Shown in pieces: positions 15,876 through 22,919 of a DNA stretch of 31,451 nt. The DNA lies in IMG/VR virus record IMGVR_UViG_3300048823_000083, positions 1 through 31,451 of that record, one strand, 5' to 3'. The stretch comes from a virus. The notes below the pieces were generated by a model, which searched no databases, had not been told where the DNA came from, and was given only the letters and a program-made list of their open reading frames with translations. The position numbers were made by a program, and so were the translations under genes. Numbering within the stretch: position 1 is the first letter of the stretch; the number at the start of each line of letters is the position of its first letter.

Positions 15876-17594
15876 ATGAACCCGCTTTTCCAGAAAAAGA
15901 CAAACGACGAACAAGACCCCATCATCCTGCCGCAAGATGATAACCAGCAAGGGGATATGCTCGATCCAGCTACCCAACAAGTTGTCGCTCCACCGCCCGT
16001 AGCTCCCGCCGAGGATGAGAAAGTCGTCGAACAGAGTCGGATGGCAGCCCAGAAAAGCGCGGCTGCTCATACCCCATGGGATGTCTACCTTCGAGGGAAA
16101 TGGGTCAATCGTGTTTTTACGGTGCCGAACATGACTGCCGACGACGTGAAGCGTGGTCTGGTAGATCATGATGGTCTCAACCCAGCCATTGAAGTGCGGT
16201 CTGGACAGGGGCGAAACGTCCCGGGTAGTGTCCCACTCAATCGGATAGGCTCCAACCCCCTACTTCAAAAAAGGGGTGCGGGTGCACCTATTGGCATGGA
16301 TCAGGATCAGCAGACCTGTCGCAGATGCAAACAGCCGATTCAACAGGGCCAAATGGTTTCGTGGGAAAGTGGTAGTGAGACTCACGCGGGCGTCTGTCCA
16401 CCTCCACCCCCAACCGCCGTAAAGGAGCAGAGCCGTCTCATGTTTCCTAAGGGGTATGAGCCAAAGCAACCGCCAACGGCCCCCCAGCGGCCCCAGAAGC
16501 CCCCTACGCAGCCCCAGTACGCTTCGGCTGAGAAAGTAGCCACACGACGTAAGATCAGCGGCTACGTGCCCGCCACAAGCTGGGGCGTACCGCAGGAATG
16601 CGCTCATCAAGTTGCCCATGCCCTTGCCAACGCGGGTGTGCGTGATTTTGACGTGGCGACGGACGAAAAACTGCATGTGGCATACTTTTCATTCGGCAAC
16701 GAGGTCGAGATGGAGGTCAGCGCAGATATTGTTTGTGAATACTTTGGTCCTCAGATCGCCGCATCCAAGGGCAAATGGATTGGTTGGCAGTGCCGTCCCG
16801 AGCGCCAACCGAGAGTGCCTGACGTGAACATGCCACTGAGCAAGATGAATAGCAAGCGGGCTGGCAGCCAAGGCACCCGTGAAGCCGTCGCCAAGTTGCA
16901 AAGACTCGGCATCAAGACTACGGCGGACCTCGACAAATGGATCAAGGAGCACCCGAAGACTGAGACCAAGGGACCCTACGCGGGCTCGCGGTCGCTCATG
17001 AGCCGTTACGACGCCCTGAACGAGCTTGTGGGCACCTTCGCCGCCACGTGGATTCTACACGATTTGGCGACCGACGCCGCTGTTAGGGAAGGGCTCCCCA
17101 AGAGAGGATTCTTCTCCCCCGAGGATGCCAAGCGGTTCCGCGACGACAATCAGGGCAGCAACGTCGCTTTGAATCAGGATGAAGAGGGCAGCCAACTGTG
17201 GGAGAAAGTGCCCGATAACGAGTTACTTAGGAAGAAAGAGGGGGCGGTTCCGCCTCCCCCACCTCAGCCGCCAGCTTCGCATGTCAGGGAAGCACCAGCA
17301 CCTCGCAAACCCGCCCCGCCGCAGGGTTCGCCGAATGTCACCTTTCCATCGGACATGCCTGACATTTATATTGGAGGTGAGCCGCCACGAGGCGCACCAG
17401 CGGATTTCGGTGGGGCTGTCTTCCCCAATCCAAAGGGGTTAGCGCCAACGCTGGATACAGCCCCGCCTCCACCTCGGCCTGAGCTTAATGCAACCCATGA
17501 AATGGGCGTATATAAGGGCGATATGAAAATGGACATGACCAATGCAGACGTGTCGGACGTGGTGCCAAACCCATTGCAGCCCCGTGAACAGTAA
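15876..17594 (+). CDS. Large Pro-rich multidomain protein, function unknown
   Basis: 572 aa from ATG 15876; the frame upstream of this to 15297 only mirrors the minus-strand gene. The protein alternates low-complexity Pro/Gln linkers (poly-Pro near residues 180-230 and 455-470) with compact parts. One is CRRCKQPIQQGQMV...HAGVC, a likely zinc ribbon near residue 150. Another is a mixed alpha/beta block (WGVPQECAHQVAHALANAGVRDFDV...) near 230-300. A third (KLQRLGIKTTADLDKWIKEHP) looks like a helix-hairpin-helix-type DNA/RNA-binding segment. No enzyme family is recognised. A ribosome binding site GAGGACC lies 13 nt upstream. The promoter of the tmRNA follows immediately. Confidence 0.75.
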   Translation: MNPLFQKKTNDEQDPIILPQDDNQQGDMLDPATQQVVAPPPVAPAEDEKVVEQSRMAAQKSAAAHTPWDVYLRGKWVNRVFTVPNMTADDVKRGLVDHDGLNPAIEVRSGQGRNVPGSVPLNRIGSNPLLQKRGAGAPIGMDQDQQTCRRCKQPIQQGQMVSWESGSETHAGVCPPPPPTAVKEQSRLMFPKGYEPKQPPTAPQRPQKPPTQPQYASAEKVATRRKISGYVPATSWGVPQECAHQVAHALANAGVRDFDVATDEKLHVAYFSFGNEVEMEVSADIVCEYFGPQIAASKGKWIGWQCRPERQPRVPDVNMPLSKMNSKRAGSQGTREAVAKLQRLGIKTTADLDKWIKEHPKTETKGPYAGSRSLMSRYDALNELVGTFAATWILHDLATDAAVREGLPKRGFFSPEDAKRFRDDNQGSNVALNQDEEGSQLWEKVPDNELLRKKEGAVPPPPPQPPASHVREAPAPRKPAPPQGSPNVTFPSDMPDIYIGGEPPRGAPADFGGAVFPNPKGLAPTLDTAPPPPRPELNATHEMGVYKGDMKMDMTNADVSDVVPNPLQPREQ

Positions 17595-17604
17595 GAAGTT
17601 AAAT

Positions 17605-17639
17605 ATTCCTAGCCAAAATCCTCAGACTTCTGGTATCAT
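17605..17639 (+). promoter_or_regulatory. tmRNA promoter (ATTCCTAGC-N20-TATCAT)
   Basis: ATTCCTAGC (17605-17613), then 20 nt including CCAAAATC, then TGG-TATCAT (17634-17639). The same elements and spacing recur at 25172, 26148 and 28718. Predicted start is near G17646. Confidence 0.7.
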
Positions 17640-17645
17640 GTAATA

Positions 17646-17946
17646 GATGGTCGTAAGCCCCGCAAGGGGTAAAAGGCACTGGTACTGATTTTCAGACAGG
17701 GGTTCGACTCCCCTCAGGTCCACCATAAATTTTTGCACCACCTTATGGGCCTGCCCCGGTTTCGATGGAGACGGTATGGGATGGCAGCCAGCGACCCGAG
17801 CGCAAGGGTGTACCCTCGTTAAACAGGCATTCAAAAAAGTAAACGCTGAAGCTCCAAAGGCTTTCGCTGCTCATGCTTAATGAGCCAGACCCCGTGGGTC
17901 TGTTCCTCAACACGGCAAGAACGCCCGCGCAAGCGGGCATTTTTGT
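17646..17946 (+). ncRNA. ssrA: Circularly permuted (two-piece) tmRNA
   Basis: The mature ends are swapped in the gene. The acceptor piece comes first: T arm AGGGG-TTCGACT-CCCCT and acceptor 3' strand CAGGTCC-A-CCA (17715-17725). A 21-nt spacer (17726-17746) follows. The coding piece begins GGGCCTG (17747-17753), which pairs with CAGGTCC over 7 bp including G3-U70, the alanine identity pair. Next are GGTTTCGATGG (the conserved tmRNA 5' motif), a PK1-like CCGAG...CCTCGTTAAA segment and the tag frame (17839-17880). Read from GTA, the tag is VNAEAPKAFAAHA, then TAA TGA. The CAGACCC/GGGTCTG hairpin and terminator follow. tmRNA rescues stalled ribosomes with SmpB; the tag lacks the usual LAA end, so degradation may differ. 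Resume codon is uncertain (GTA or AAC). Confidence 0.9.
17922..17946 (+). terminator. Rho-independent terminator of the tmRNA
   Basis: GCCCGC/GCGGGC stem with a GCAA tetraloop, followed by ATTTTTG. Confidence 0.85.
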
Positions 17947-17952
17947 TTCTGG

Positions 17953-17981
17953 TTGACAATCTGAATTCCAAAGGCTAGTAT
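17953..17981 (+). promoter_or_regulatory. Canonical sigma70-type promoter
   Basis: TTGACA (17953-17958), a 17-nt spacer and TAGTAT (17976-17981). It drives the following 353-aa gene whose ATG lies 11 nt downstream, leaving almost no leader. It is the only textbook -35/-10 pair in the window. Confidence 0.7.
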
Positions 17982-17992
17982 AGGGGCACATT

Positions 17993-19054
17993 ATGGCAAA
18001 CGACAAGGTTAGGGAAGCACTCAAAGCCGCCGCGAGCTTCAAGGCACGCGGCATCAAGAAAGCCGCTCTGGGCGTAGTTGCGGAGTACGAAGCGAAGAAA
18101 GCCAAGGACTACGACGACATCAACGGCTCCAAAGACAAGTGTGCCGACTGCGGTGTCAAATCCGGCAAGCCCCACAAAGAATCCTGCAATGGTGGACTGC
18201 ACGATATAAAGTCCAAGAAGGCCGCTCCCGGCGATCCGATCCAACGTGACCAACCCGCCGCCCAAGCCGACCCCGCCATCCCCGATCCGACTGCTCAACC
18301 TGCCGCTCCCGTTGCCCCACCCGTGGAAGAGGTCGAAGAGGCAGAGGAGACTCCCGAAGCTAAAGCCGCTCGCGTGCGTGAAGCACTTGAGACCGAGTTA
18401 GGCGACGACGATCTGGTGACGGCTGTCCTCGAATTTCTGGAAGCCGAAAAATTCGACTACGACGATTACAGCGTCGATGTCACGGATAACAGCGACGGCA
18501 CAGCCACGGTCGCTGGCTACATCATTGCCCCCAACGACGACATTCCAGAAAGCATCGCTCTGGCACAGGTCCGTAGCGATTTGGAAAGCGAGCCTGAGCT
18601 TTTCAATCAGGATTGGCTCCAAGGACACATCGACGAGGTGCGCCTCCGTGACCATCTGTACTCAGACACGGAGGAAATGATCCGTGATTCCCCCGACTCT
18701 TATGGGTGGGTGCCCGGAGGCGGCGAAGAACTCGTCCGCTTTAACGCCGAGGGTGAAGAAGAGGATGACGGCGAGTACGATTCGGCTGGTGAGCCCATTG
18801 TAGAGGAGACCGAACCCTCCGACGACTGGCTTGAAGAGAAGACCAATGAACTCCTCCGCTATCCCGTGCAATACCTGACGGACATGTTAGGCGAAGAGGA
18901 CGGCATCAAACAGGCGATATCGATTGCTGGGATCGACATTAACGCAGCGGCAGAAGAAGCGGTTGCAGCCGATGGCTGGCAGCACTTCCTGTCCCGTTAT
19001 GACGGAAACTCGTACGATCTCGCTTCTGGCGGGGTTTATTGGCGAGAAAATTAA
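17993..19054 (+). CDS. Acidic multidomain protein, function unknown
   Basis: 353 aa. Residues 1-40 are a basic Ala/Lys helix (KVREALKAAASFKARGIKKAALG). CADCGVKSGKPHKESC (about 48-63) is a probable zinc knuckle. A Pro/Ala linker runs to about residue 110 and is followed by two very acidic stretches. The central part (DDLVTAVLEFLEAEKFDYDDYSVDVTDNSDGTATVAGYI) is a compact alpha/beta unit. The high negative charge suggests a DNA-mimic or scaffold-like protein, but no family is recognised. The promoter TTGACA-N17-TAGTAT lies immediately upstream. Confidence 0.75.
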   Translation: MANDKVREALKAAASFKARGIKKAALGVVAEYEAKKAKDYDDINGSKDKCADCGVKSGKPHKESCNGGLHDIKSKKAAPGDPIQRDQPAAQADPAIPDPTAQPAAPVAPPVEEVEEAEETPEAKAARVREALETELGDDDLVTAVLEFLEAEKFDYDDYSVDVTDNSDGTATVAGYIIAPNDDIPESIALAQVRSDLESEPELFNQDWLQGHIDEVRLRDHLYSDTEEMIRDSPDSYGWVPGGGEELVRFNAEGEEEDDGEYDSAGEPIVEETEPSDDWLEEKTNELLRYPVQYLTDMLGEEDGIKQAISIAGIDINAAAEEAVAADGWQHFLSRYDGNSYDLASGGVYWREN

Positions 19055-19055
19055 C

Positions 19056-19262
19056 ATGAGCCAAATCAGTCCCGTCTACCACGTAAATCGTCATGGTGGT
19101 GCGGCCTGTGAGCACTGTTTGGGTATTGTCCGCTGCGCCTCGTGGTGCCTCACCAAGAACACTGAAATTTTCTACGCCTACGACATCCTTGTCCATCCAG
19201 AAACCCTGACCGAACAAGATAGAATTACTCTTCACGCTCTCGGCGTGCTTTGGACTAACTAA
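19056..19262 (+). CDS. 68-aa Cys-rich protein, function unknown
   Basis: ATG 19056 is chosen because upstream sequence in this frame overlaps the preceding gene, which ends at 19054. HGGAACEHCLGIVRCASWC gives four Cys and a His for a zinc site, followed by YAYDILVHPETLTEQDRITLHALGVLW, a small alpha/beta end. I have an impression of similar short proteins in Acidobacteria, which hints at a host, but this is not verifiable here. Confidence 0.65.
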   Translation: MSQISPVYHVNRHGGAACEHCLGIVRCASWCLTKNTEIFYAYDILVHPETLTEQDRITLHALGVLWTN

Positions 19263-19284
19263 AATCCTCAAAAAGCGGTATTAT
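19258..19284 (+). promoter_or_regulatory. Promoter of the structured RNA (CTAAAATC...GGTATTAT)
   Basis: CTAAAATC followed 12 nt later by TATTAT (19279-19284). The predicted first base, near G19291, coincides with the first strand of the RNA's closing helix, which supports both calls. Confidence 0.65.
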
Positions 19285-19288
19285 CTAA

Positions 19289-19534
19289 TAGCTCCGGTGA
19301 CCGTGGGCAGCAGCCGTTTCTGATTCCGAAAGTATTCCCACGGGTGTATCTGACTTTGCCATGGGCAAAAGGGTTGCTGGTGCCCTCCGTGGTCGGTTCG
19401 CAAACACACCGTAAGCACCGCGATGGGTCGAAAGCGAACTAGGCCCTCCTTGGTTTCAGGAATAGGCTGAGGCGTCGGCGGTGGTCAGGCGGTTGAGCCA
19501 TGGTGACCGAGACGGAACTCCATGGCCGGAGCTA
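19289..19534 (+). ncRNA. Strongly structured RNA of about 245 nt with a pseudoknot; class unknown
   Basis: TAGCTCCGG (19289-19297) pairs perfectly with CCGGAGCTA (19526-19534), closing the whole segment. Inside, CCGTGGG (19301-19307) pairs with CCCACGG (19337-19343). Its loop sequence CAGCAGCC (19308-19315) pairs with GGTTGCTG (19372-19379), forming a pseudoknot that encloses a TTTGCC-ATG-GGCAAA hairpin. GTTCGC (19396-19401) pairs with GCGAAC (19434-19439). GCCATGG and CCATGGC close a hairpin at about 19497-19526. No reading frame of note lies within. It is either a free phage RNA or a 5' leader riboregulator of the next gene, whose ribosome binding site begins 4 nt after the closing helix. 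I do not recognise RNase P, group I, GOLLD or another class. Confidence 0.7.
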
Positions 19535-19549
19535 ATTTTAGGAGAAAGC

Positions 19550-20326
19550 ATGAATCTCAAGTTTTGGGAGTGGTTTAAGAAAAAACAGGAGACCGATCCA
19601 ACTCTCCTCGATCCTTTCGAAGGCAGCGTACTCAAAGAGTATCAGGATGCCGTAGGAATACGGCGTATCCCGATGCAGGTCACTGATCGCCACGATCTCA
19701 CCACGAGTGAAGTCGCCAACCCCGACCTCGGTAAAGATGATGCCGAGACTCTCAAGAAGAAACTCAAGTCCGGCATCCACCAGTCTGTTATGACTGGTCC
19801 CGATACGCACAGAGTCAGCGGCGTGCGAGTAATATCGGAAGAGGGCGGCACTGTCGAGGTCATCAAAAAGATCGACAAGTCCAAGCTGTACGAACTTGGC
19901 TATGACATTACGGAAGAAAATGAAACTTTCGTGAAGAACCTTGGATTAGAGCCTGAACCTTCGCTTTTCCTCGGACTCTCTCAAATACGGAAAAACGTGG
20001 AAGGTACGTCAGAGGAAGAGCGACTTCATTCAGAAGGCGTTGACTTCCATCACTACTCAGGTAAGCCTGCAAATCGTCCTTCGGAAATGCAGCCCAATGA
20101 ACTAATGGGGGGTTCGGAGCCAGCCGAATCGTATCCGACTGCCGTGGCTGAACTTGTTGTGCCTGAACTGGAAGAAAGCATCAAGGCCAGAATTGAGGCA
20201 TTCCACGCTGGAGCCAAGAATCATGACCCCTCGTGCCCATGCTACGAGCATTGCATGGAGCATATCGACAAGTTGGGTCAGGAGTACGACTGCTTCCACG
20301 TCTGTAACTGCAAAGGGAAACAATGA
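19550..20326 (+). CDS. Protein of unknown function with C-terminal Cys cluster
   Basis: 258 aa from ATG 19550, chosen for the AGGAG ribosome binding site right after the structured RNA. The N-terminus is basic and aromatic (MNLKFWEWFKKKQ). A charged middle (HDLTTSEVANPDL..., VIKKIDKSKLYELGYDI) follows. The C-terminus has many Cys/His (DPSCPCYEHCMEHIDKLGQEYDCFHVCNCKGKQ), a likely zinc or redox cluster. No family is recognised. If the upstream RNA is a regulator, this is the gene it controls. Its TGA overlaps the next ATG. Confidence 0.7.
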   Translation: MNLKFWEWFKKKQETDPTLLDPFEGSVLKEYQDAVGIRRIPMQVTDRHDLTTSEVANPDLGKDDAETLKKKLKSGIHQSVMTGPDTHRVSGVRVISEEGGTVEVIKKIDKSKLYELGYDITEENETFVKNLGLEPEPSLFLGLSQIRKNVEGTSEEERLHSEGVDFHHYSGKPANRPSEMQPNELMGGSEPAESYPTAVAELVVPELEESIKARIEAFHAGAKNHDPSCPCYEHCMEHIDKLGQEYDCFHVCNCKGKQ

Positions 20327-20700
20327 CGATCAAGGGGACCTTGCACTTGTATAGCGAGACGGGAACCGAAGGCGGCTATTGGGCGATTCAGGATGAGCGG
20401 TTCATTCAACCGCCGACCGAGGAATGGCCGCATGAGCGGTGGTCCTACGACGGTCTACATGCTCTCAACGACGGCGACCACCTGAAAATTTTCCATCCTG
20501 ACGGCACGCTCCTGTGGGAAGGTGAAATCAAACTGAAAAAGTATCCCGCCTTTACGGAAGCGGTAGATATCCACGATGAAAGCGCGAACGTAAACCTCGG
20601 GCTGTGGATTCACGCCGATCAAATTGGAATGAGCCGCCACGATTGGGCGTATCCATTCTTGAAGCAGTATCAAGGGGAGTTAACGGAACATGGAAAATGA
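20323..20700 (+). CDS. 125-aa protein, function unknown
   Basis: ATGA overlap with the preceding stop. A beta-rich sequence starts MTIKGTLHLYSETGTEGGYWAIQDERFIQ, with W/Y/G patterning and the turn FHPDGTLLWEGEI. It resembles small single-domain phage accessory proteins, with no known motif. Confidence 0.65.
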   Translation: MTIKGTLHLYSETGTEGGYWAIQDERFIQPPTEEWPHERWSYDGLHALNDGDHLKIFHPDGTLLWEGEIKLKKYPAFTEAVDIHDESANVNLGLWIHADQIGMSRHDWAYPFLKQYQGELTEHGK

Positions 20701-20839
20701 CGGCTACGATCCGATGGGTTCTTGTTTCCTGTTCGACTACGATCCCGTTGCCGCAGGATTGAACGTGGTGCCCTACGTCGAGAAGCCCGCAGAATTTACT
20801 GAGAAGGACAAGCAATGGCTCAACGACACGCTGAAGTGA
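20690..20839 (+). CDS. 49-aa acidic protein, function unknown
   Basis: Starts 11 nt inside the previous gene, preceded by AAGGGGAGT. Encodes MENDGYDPMGSCFLFDYDPVAAGL...KQWLNDTLK. The acidic and aromatic composition suggests a small inhibitor or adaptor, but nothing is known. Confidence 0.55.
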   Translation: MENDGYDPMGSCFLFDYDPVAAGLNVVPYVEKPAEFTEKDKQWLNDTLK

Positions 20840-21093
20840 AAAAACAAAAACTGGTCACTGTAGAGCAATACGTCACTCATCATCTGGGGCGTCCCAGCAT
20901 GACATACGACCGTCCGAAGACGTATGCCCAAGTCCGCAAGATGAGGCGGGAGCTTGCCAAACATAACATAGCGGTTAGCTGCGGGCGACGTTATGTCTAC
21001 GTCAGTCCGCTGGACTGGGAGGGCCTCATTCCCCGTAATTTTACTAGCGTTGCCGATCAGATCGTGTTCGATAATGGTGGAGGTTGTCAGTGA
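20815..21093 (+). CDS. 92-aa basic protein, possible DNA-binding, function unknown
   Basis: Overlaps the previous gene by 25 nt. Contains TYAQVRKMRRELAKHNIAVSCGRRYVYVSPLDWEGL, a basic helix followed by a beta turn, which resembles a small winged-helix/HTH nucleic-acid binder. Not assignable further. Stop and next start overlap (TGATG). Confidence 0.6.
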   Translation: MAQRHAEVKKQKLVTVEQYVTHHLGRPSMTYDRPKTYAQVRKMRRELAKHNIAVSCGRRYVYVSPLDWEGLIPRNFTSVADQIVFDNGGGCQ

Positions 21094-21350
21094 TGCACGC
21101 ATGGCTGGTAATTCGACACAACGAGTCCGAGTACATCGAGAAGTTCAGACTGTTTTCGGACAGCAAGACCGCGTATGCATTCGCACGTTTCTGGGGATAC
21201 GAAGACCCGTTTGGAATGGGCGATGATGATCGCCCGGGAATGATGAACACTTATCAGGCGGGCGACGTACACATCGGCGTCATCCATTTGGAGACCACGC
21301 CACGCCATATTCCTGCGGAGGAACGGCATGAAAAATTCTGGGCTAAGTAG
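21093..21350 (+). CDS. 85-aa protein, function unknown
   Basis: TGATG coupling to the preceding gene. MHAWLVIRHNESEYIEKFRLFSDSKTAYAFARFWGYED... is a compact alpha/beta sequence. Ends at TAG; read-through would add only about nine residues before TGA. Confidence 0.6.
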   Translation: MHAWLVIRHNESEYIEKFRLFSDSKTAYAFARFWGYEDPFGMGDDDRPGMMNTYQAGDVHIGVIHLETTPRHIPAEERHEKFWAK

Positions 21351-21471
21351 AGCATTGTGGTTGGCGTGGCACCCGCTTGAGCTTCTGCATCTCATCCTCG
21401 GCTCGATTATCATTCTCTTGATGATTGTGATTTCCTATGTGAGAGAGGCCATCGACGAGGCTAAGAAATGA
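21328..21471 (+). CDS. 47-aa single-pass membrane protein
   Basis: ATG follows GCGGAGGAACGGC. A hydrophobic segment (ELLHLILGSIIILLMIVISYV) is followed by a short charged cytoplasmic-type tail (REAIDEAKK). This is a typical phage membrane micro-protein. It overlaps the previous gene by 23 nt. Confidence 0.65.
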   Translation: MKNSGLSRALWLAWHPLELLHLILGSIIILLMIVISYVREAIDEAKK

Positions 21472-21566
21472 CTTTCTGTTGCAGCGGTTTCGAGTACCCC
21501 GATACGTGCATTGACTGCGGCAACCCCGGCGGCAACCAAAGGTCGAAACCGCCGCAAAATAATTAG
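21468..21566 (+). CDS. 32-aa Cys-rich micro-protein
   Basis: ATGA coupling. MTFCCSGFEYPDTCIDCGNPGGNQRSK has CC, C and CxxC-type cysteines consistent with one zinc. Short enough to be doubtful, but the coupling supports it. Confidence 0.45.
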   Translation: MTFCCSGFEYPDTCIDCGNPGGNQRSKPPQNN

Positions 21567-21573
21567 AAAAATA

Positions 21574-21605
21574 GTTGTTGCAAATTTCTCAACTACTGGT
21601 ATTAT
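21574..21605 (+). promoter_or_regulatory. Promoter with extended -10 (TGGTATTAT)
   Basis: TATTAT (21600-21605) with TGG in front and a CAAATTTC element upstream. It drives the amber-interrupted Pth2-like gene, whose AGGAG and ATG follow within 20 nt. Confidence 0.6.
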
Positions 21606-21624
21606 GTCTTTAGGAGCTACTCAA

Positions 21625-22065
21625 ATGCGTAAGATCGATGAAGGCAACATCACGGGTCTCTAGGTTTCACAGCAGCAACCAGCGTACTTCTTCCTTTTCG
21701 TCCGTCAAGACATCTCCCTAGCACAGCAATTAGTCCAAAGCAACCACGCCACGTTTGAAATGGCGAAGCGTTTGCCGTCCGATTACGATCAAACCCCAAA
21801 TCTCATCCTTGTCGGCGTGCCCGATAAGTCAGCTTTATTCCGTGTTATCAACAAGTTAAATGACAATGCCATCGGCCATGAAGTGTTCTATGAGCCCGAT
21901 GACAACCTCGGGTTGACCGCAGTCGCGACCTACCCGCTCACGCAGGAGCAGCGTCGTGCGCTTTCCAACTATCGGTTGTGGAAGTCCGACGTTGCCCCTG
22001 CACCACAAACCATCGTGCCGCAATTCAAAGAACAATTCAAGGAGGCATCAGCCTGTGAAATCTAA
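21625..22065 (+). CDS. Pth2-like peptidyl-tRNA hydrolase interrupted by in-frame amber codon 13
   Basis: ATG 21625 follows TAGGAGCTACTCAA and opens 12 codons (MRKIDEGNITGL), then TAG at 21661-21663. The same frame then runs without another stop to TAA 22065. The conserved domain starts only after the TAG: PAYFFLFVRQDISL, QLVQSNHATFEMA, NLILVGV, FYEPDDNLGLTAVATYPL. These match the Pth2/phage Pth2-like family (VR-D, Q-A-HA, EPD...TA). Members hydrolyse peptidyl-tRNA. An internal ATG at 21760 would drop the N-terminal strand and HA motif, so it is not a useful start. Thus full-length protein needs UAG read-through, which the CUA tRNA at 23910 could supply. Coding 146 residues including the amber position. 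Pth2 activity is inferred. Confidence 0.8.
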
Positions 22066-22699
22066 AGAACTAATTCGGCTTTTGCAAGAGGAAGACCCGA
22101 CTGGCGAAACAGAAGTCAGCGTCGGCAACCACGATATTTTCGAGCTTCGCACGGAGCCCGCATACTGGGACGGCAAGCTGCAACTTTTGATTCGTGATCC
22201 AGCGAAAGCTCCGTATTACGACATAGTGGGCGGCAAGTATTGCACGGCAGGCAGCAAGATCGTCATCAACGCCATGAGCATCAGCGATGTGCTGTGGCAG
22301 GACCCTGACGCCACTGTGGACTACTCGGAACTTGGGCAGTACGCCGACAAGTACCGCGAGGCCGATGAGAAGACACGGCGGGCATCCCGTGACGTGACGC
22401 TCAAGGTAGGGATGGACGCCTTCTATCGTTGGGTAAAGTCGAAGGCGGAAGCGATTCGCCCGGGTGACACGGATTGCCGCAGCGGAGCGGATTACTTCTT
22501 CGAAAAGCATTTGCATGTGGACGACCCATTGAAGGAATTGCCGAAACAGAAGCACGTAGATTCGACTGGCAAGGAATACGAATGTTGGCCGAGCGTTAAC
22601 GACCGCCGTGAGTCAGGTTGGGATGATCGCATCGAGGTCTACTGGCGTGGCGGCTGGGGTATCAAGATGAAAGACGGCTCCGCTGTCGAAGGGGAATAA
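22055..22699 (+). CDS. 214-aa protein, function unknown
   Basis: GTG 22055 is chosen because AAGGAGG lies about 9 nt upstream; it overlaps the previous gene by 11 nt. Two regions are visible: an N-terminal alpha/beta part (IRLLQEEDPTGETEVSVGNHDIFELRTEPAYWDGKLQLLI) and a C-terminal part rich in aromatic and charged residues (FYRWVKSKAEAIRP..., YWRGGWGIKMKDG). No family is recognised. It precedes the tRNA-like cluster, whose first element starts about 100 nt downstream. Confidence 0.65.
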   Translation: MKSKELIRLLQEEDPTGETEVSVGNHDIFELRTEPAYWDGKLQLLIRDPAKAPYYDIVGGKYCTAGSKIVINAMSISDVLWQDPDATVDYSELGQYADKYREADEKTRRASRDVTLKVGMDAFYRWVKSKAEAIRPGDTDCRSGADYFFEKHLHVDDPLKELPKQKHVDSTGKEYECWPSVNDRRESGWDDRIEVYWRGGWGIKMKDGSAVEGE

Positions 22700-22796
22700 G
22701 TTTGCGGGCGATAAAAGGCGTCGAGATCGTGCTTGCTGGATTGCTACGGCGAGCGTGATTGAAGTGCTGGGTGCTGAAAGGTGCCACGCCCACCAT

Positions 22797-22878
22797 ACGC
22801 GGGTAGCTCAGGTGGAGTTTCAGAGCGTCGGGACGCAAGTCTCGAAGGTCGGTGGTTCGAGTCCGCCCCCGCGTACCA
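22797..22878 (+). tRNA. tRNA-like RNA with a GCAA tetraloop in place of the anticodon loop
   Basis: A 7-bp acceptor (ACGCGGG/CCCGCGT) with A73 and encoded CCA, D arm GCTC/GAGC and a T-loop TTCGAGT are present. The anticodon arm is TCGGGAC-GCAA-GTCTCGA, a perfect 7-bp stem closed by a GNRA tetraloop. Forced into a 7- or 8-nt loop it could be called tRNA-Cys(GCA) with C33, but the extended pairing is better. As drawn it could not decode. A GNRA loop usually docks to an RNA receptor or stabilises a fold. Confidence 0.65.
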
Positions 22879-22919
22879 AGTTTGCTCTTGAGAGCACTAG
22901 CGTTTGAGTATTAGATTGT

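Noticed and set aside
17622-18105. Minus-strand frames across the tmRNA
   Set aside because: They overlap the RNA gene and the next CDS and show no protein-like motifs.
22706-22795. Possible additional tRNA-like element (GGGCG...CGCCC-ACCA)
   Set aside because: Only five acceptor pairs, no T-loop TTC and no convincing D or anticodon arm. Its 3' end resembles the mini-RNA at 23683, but this is too weak to list.
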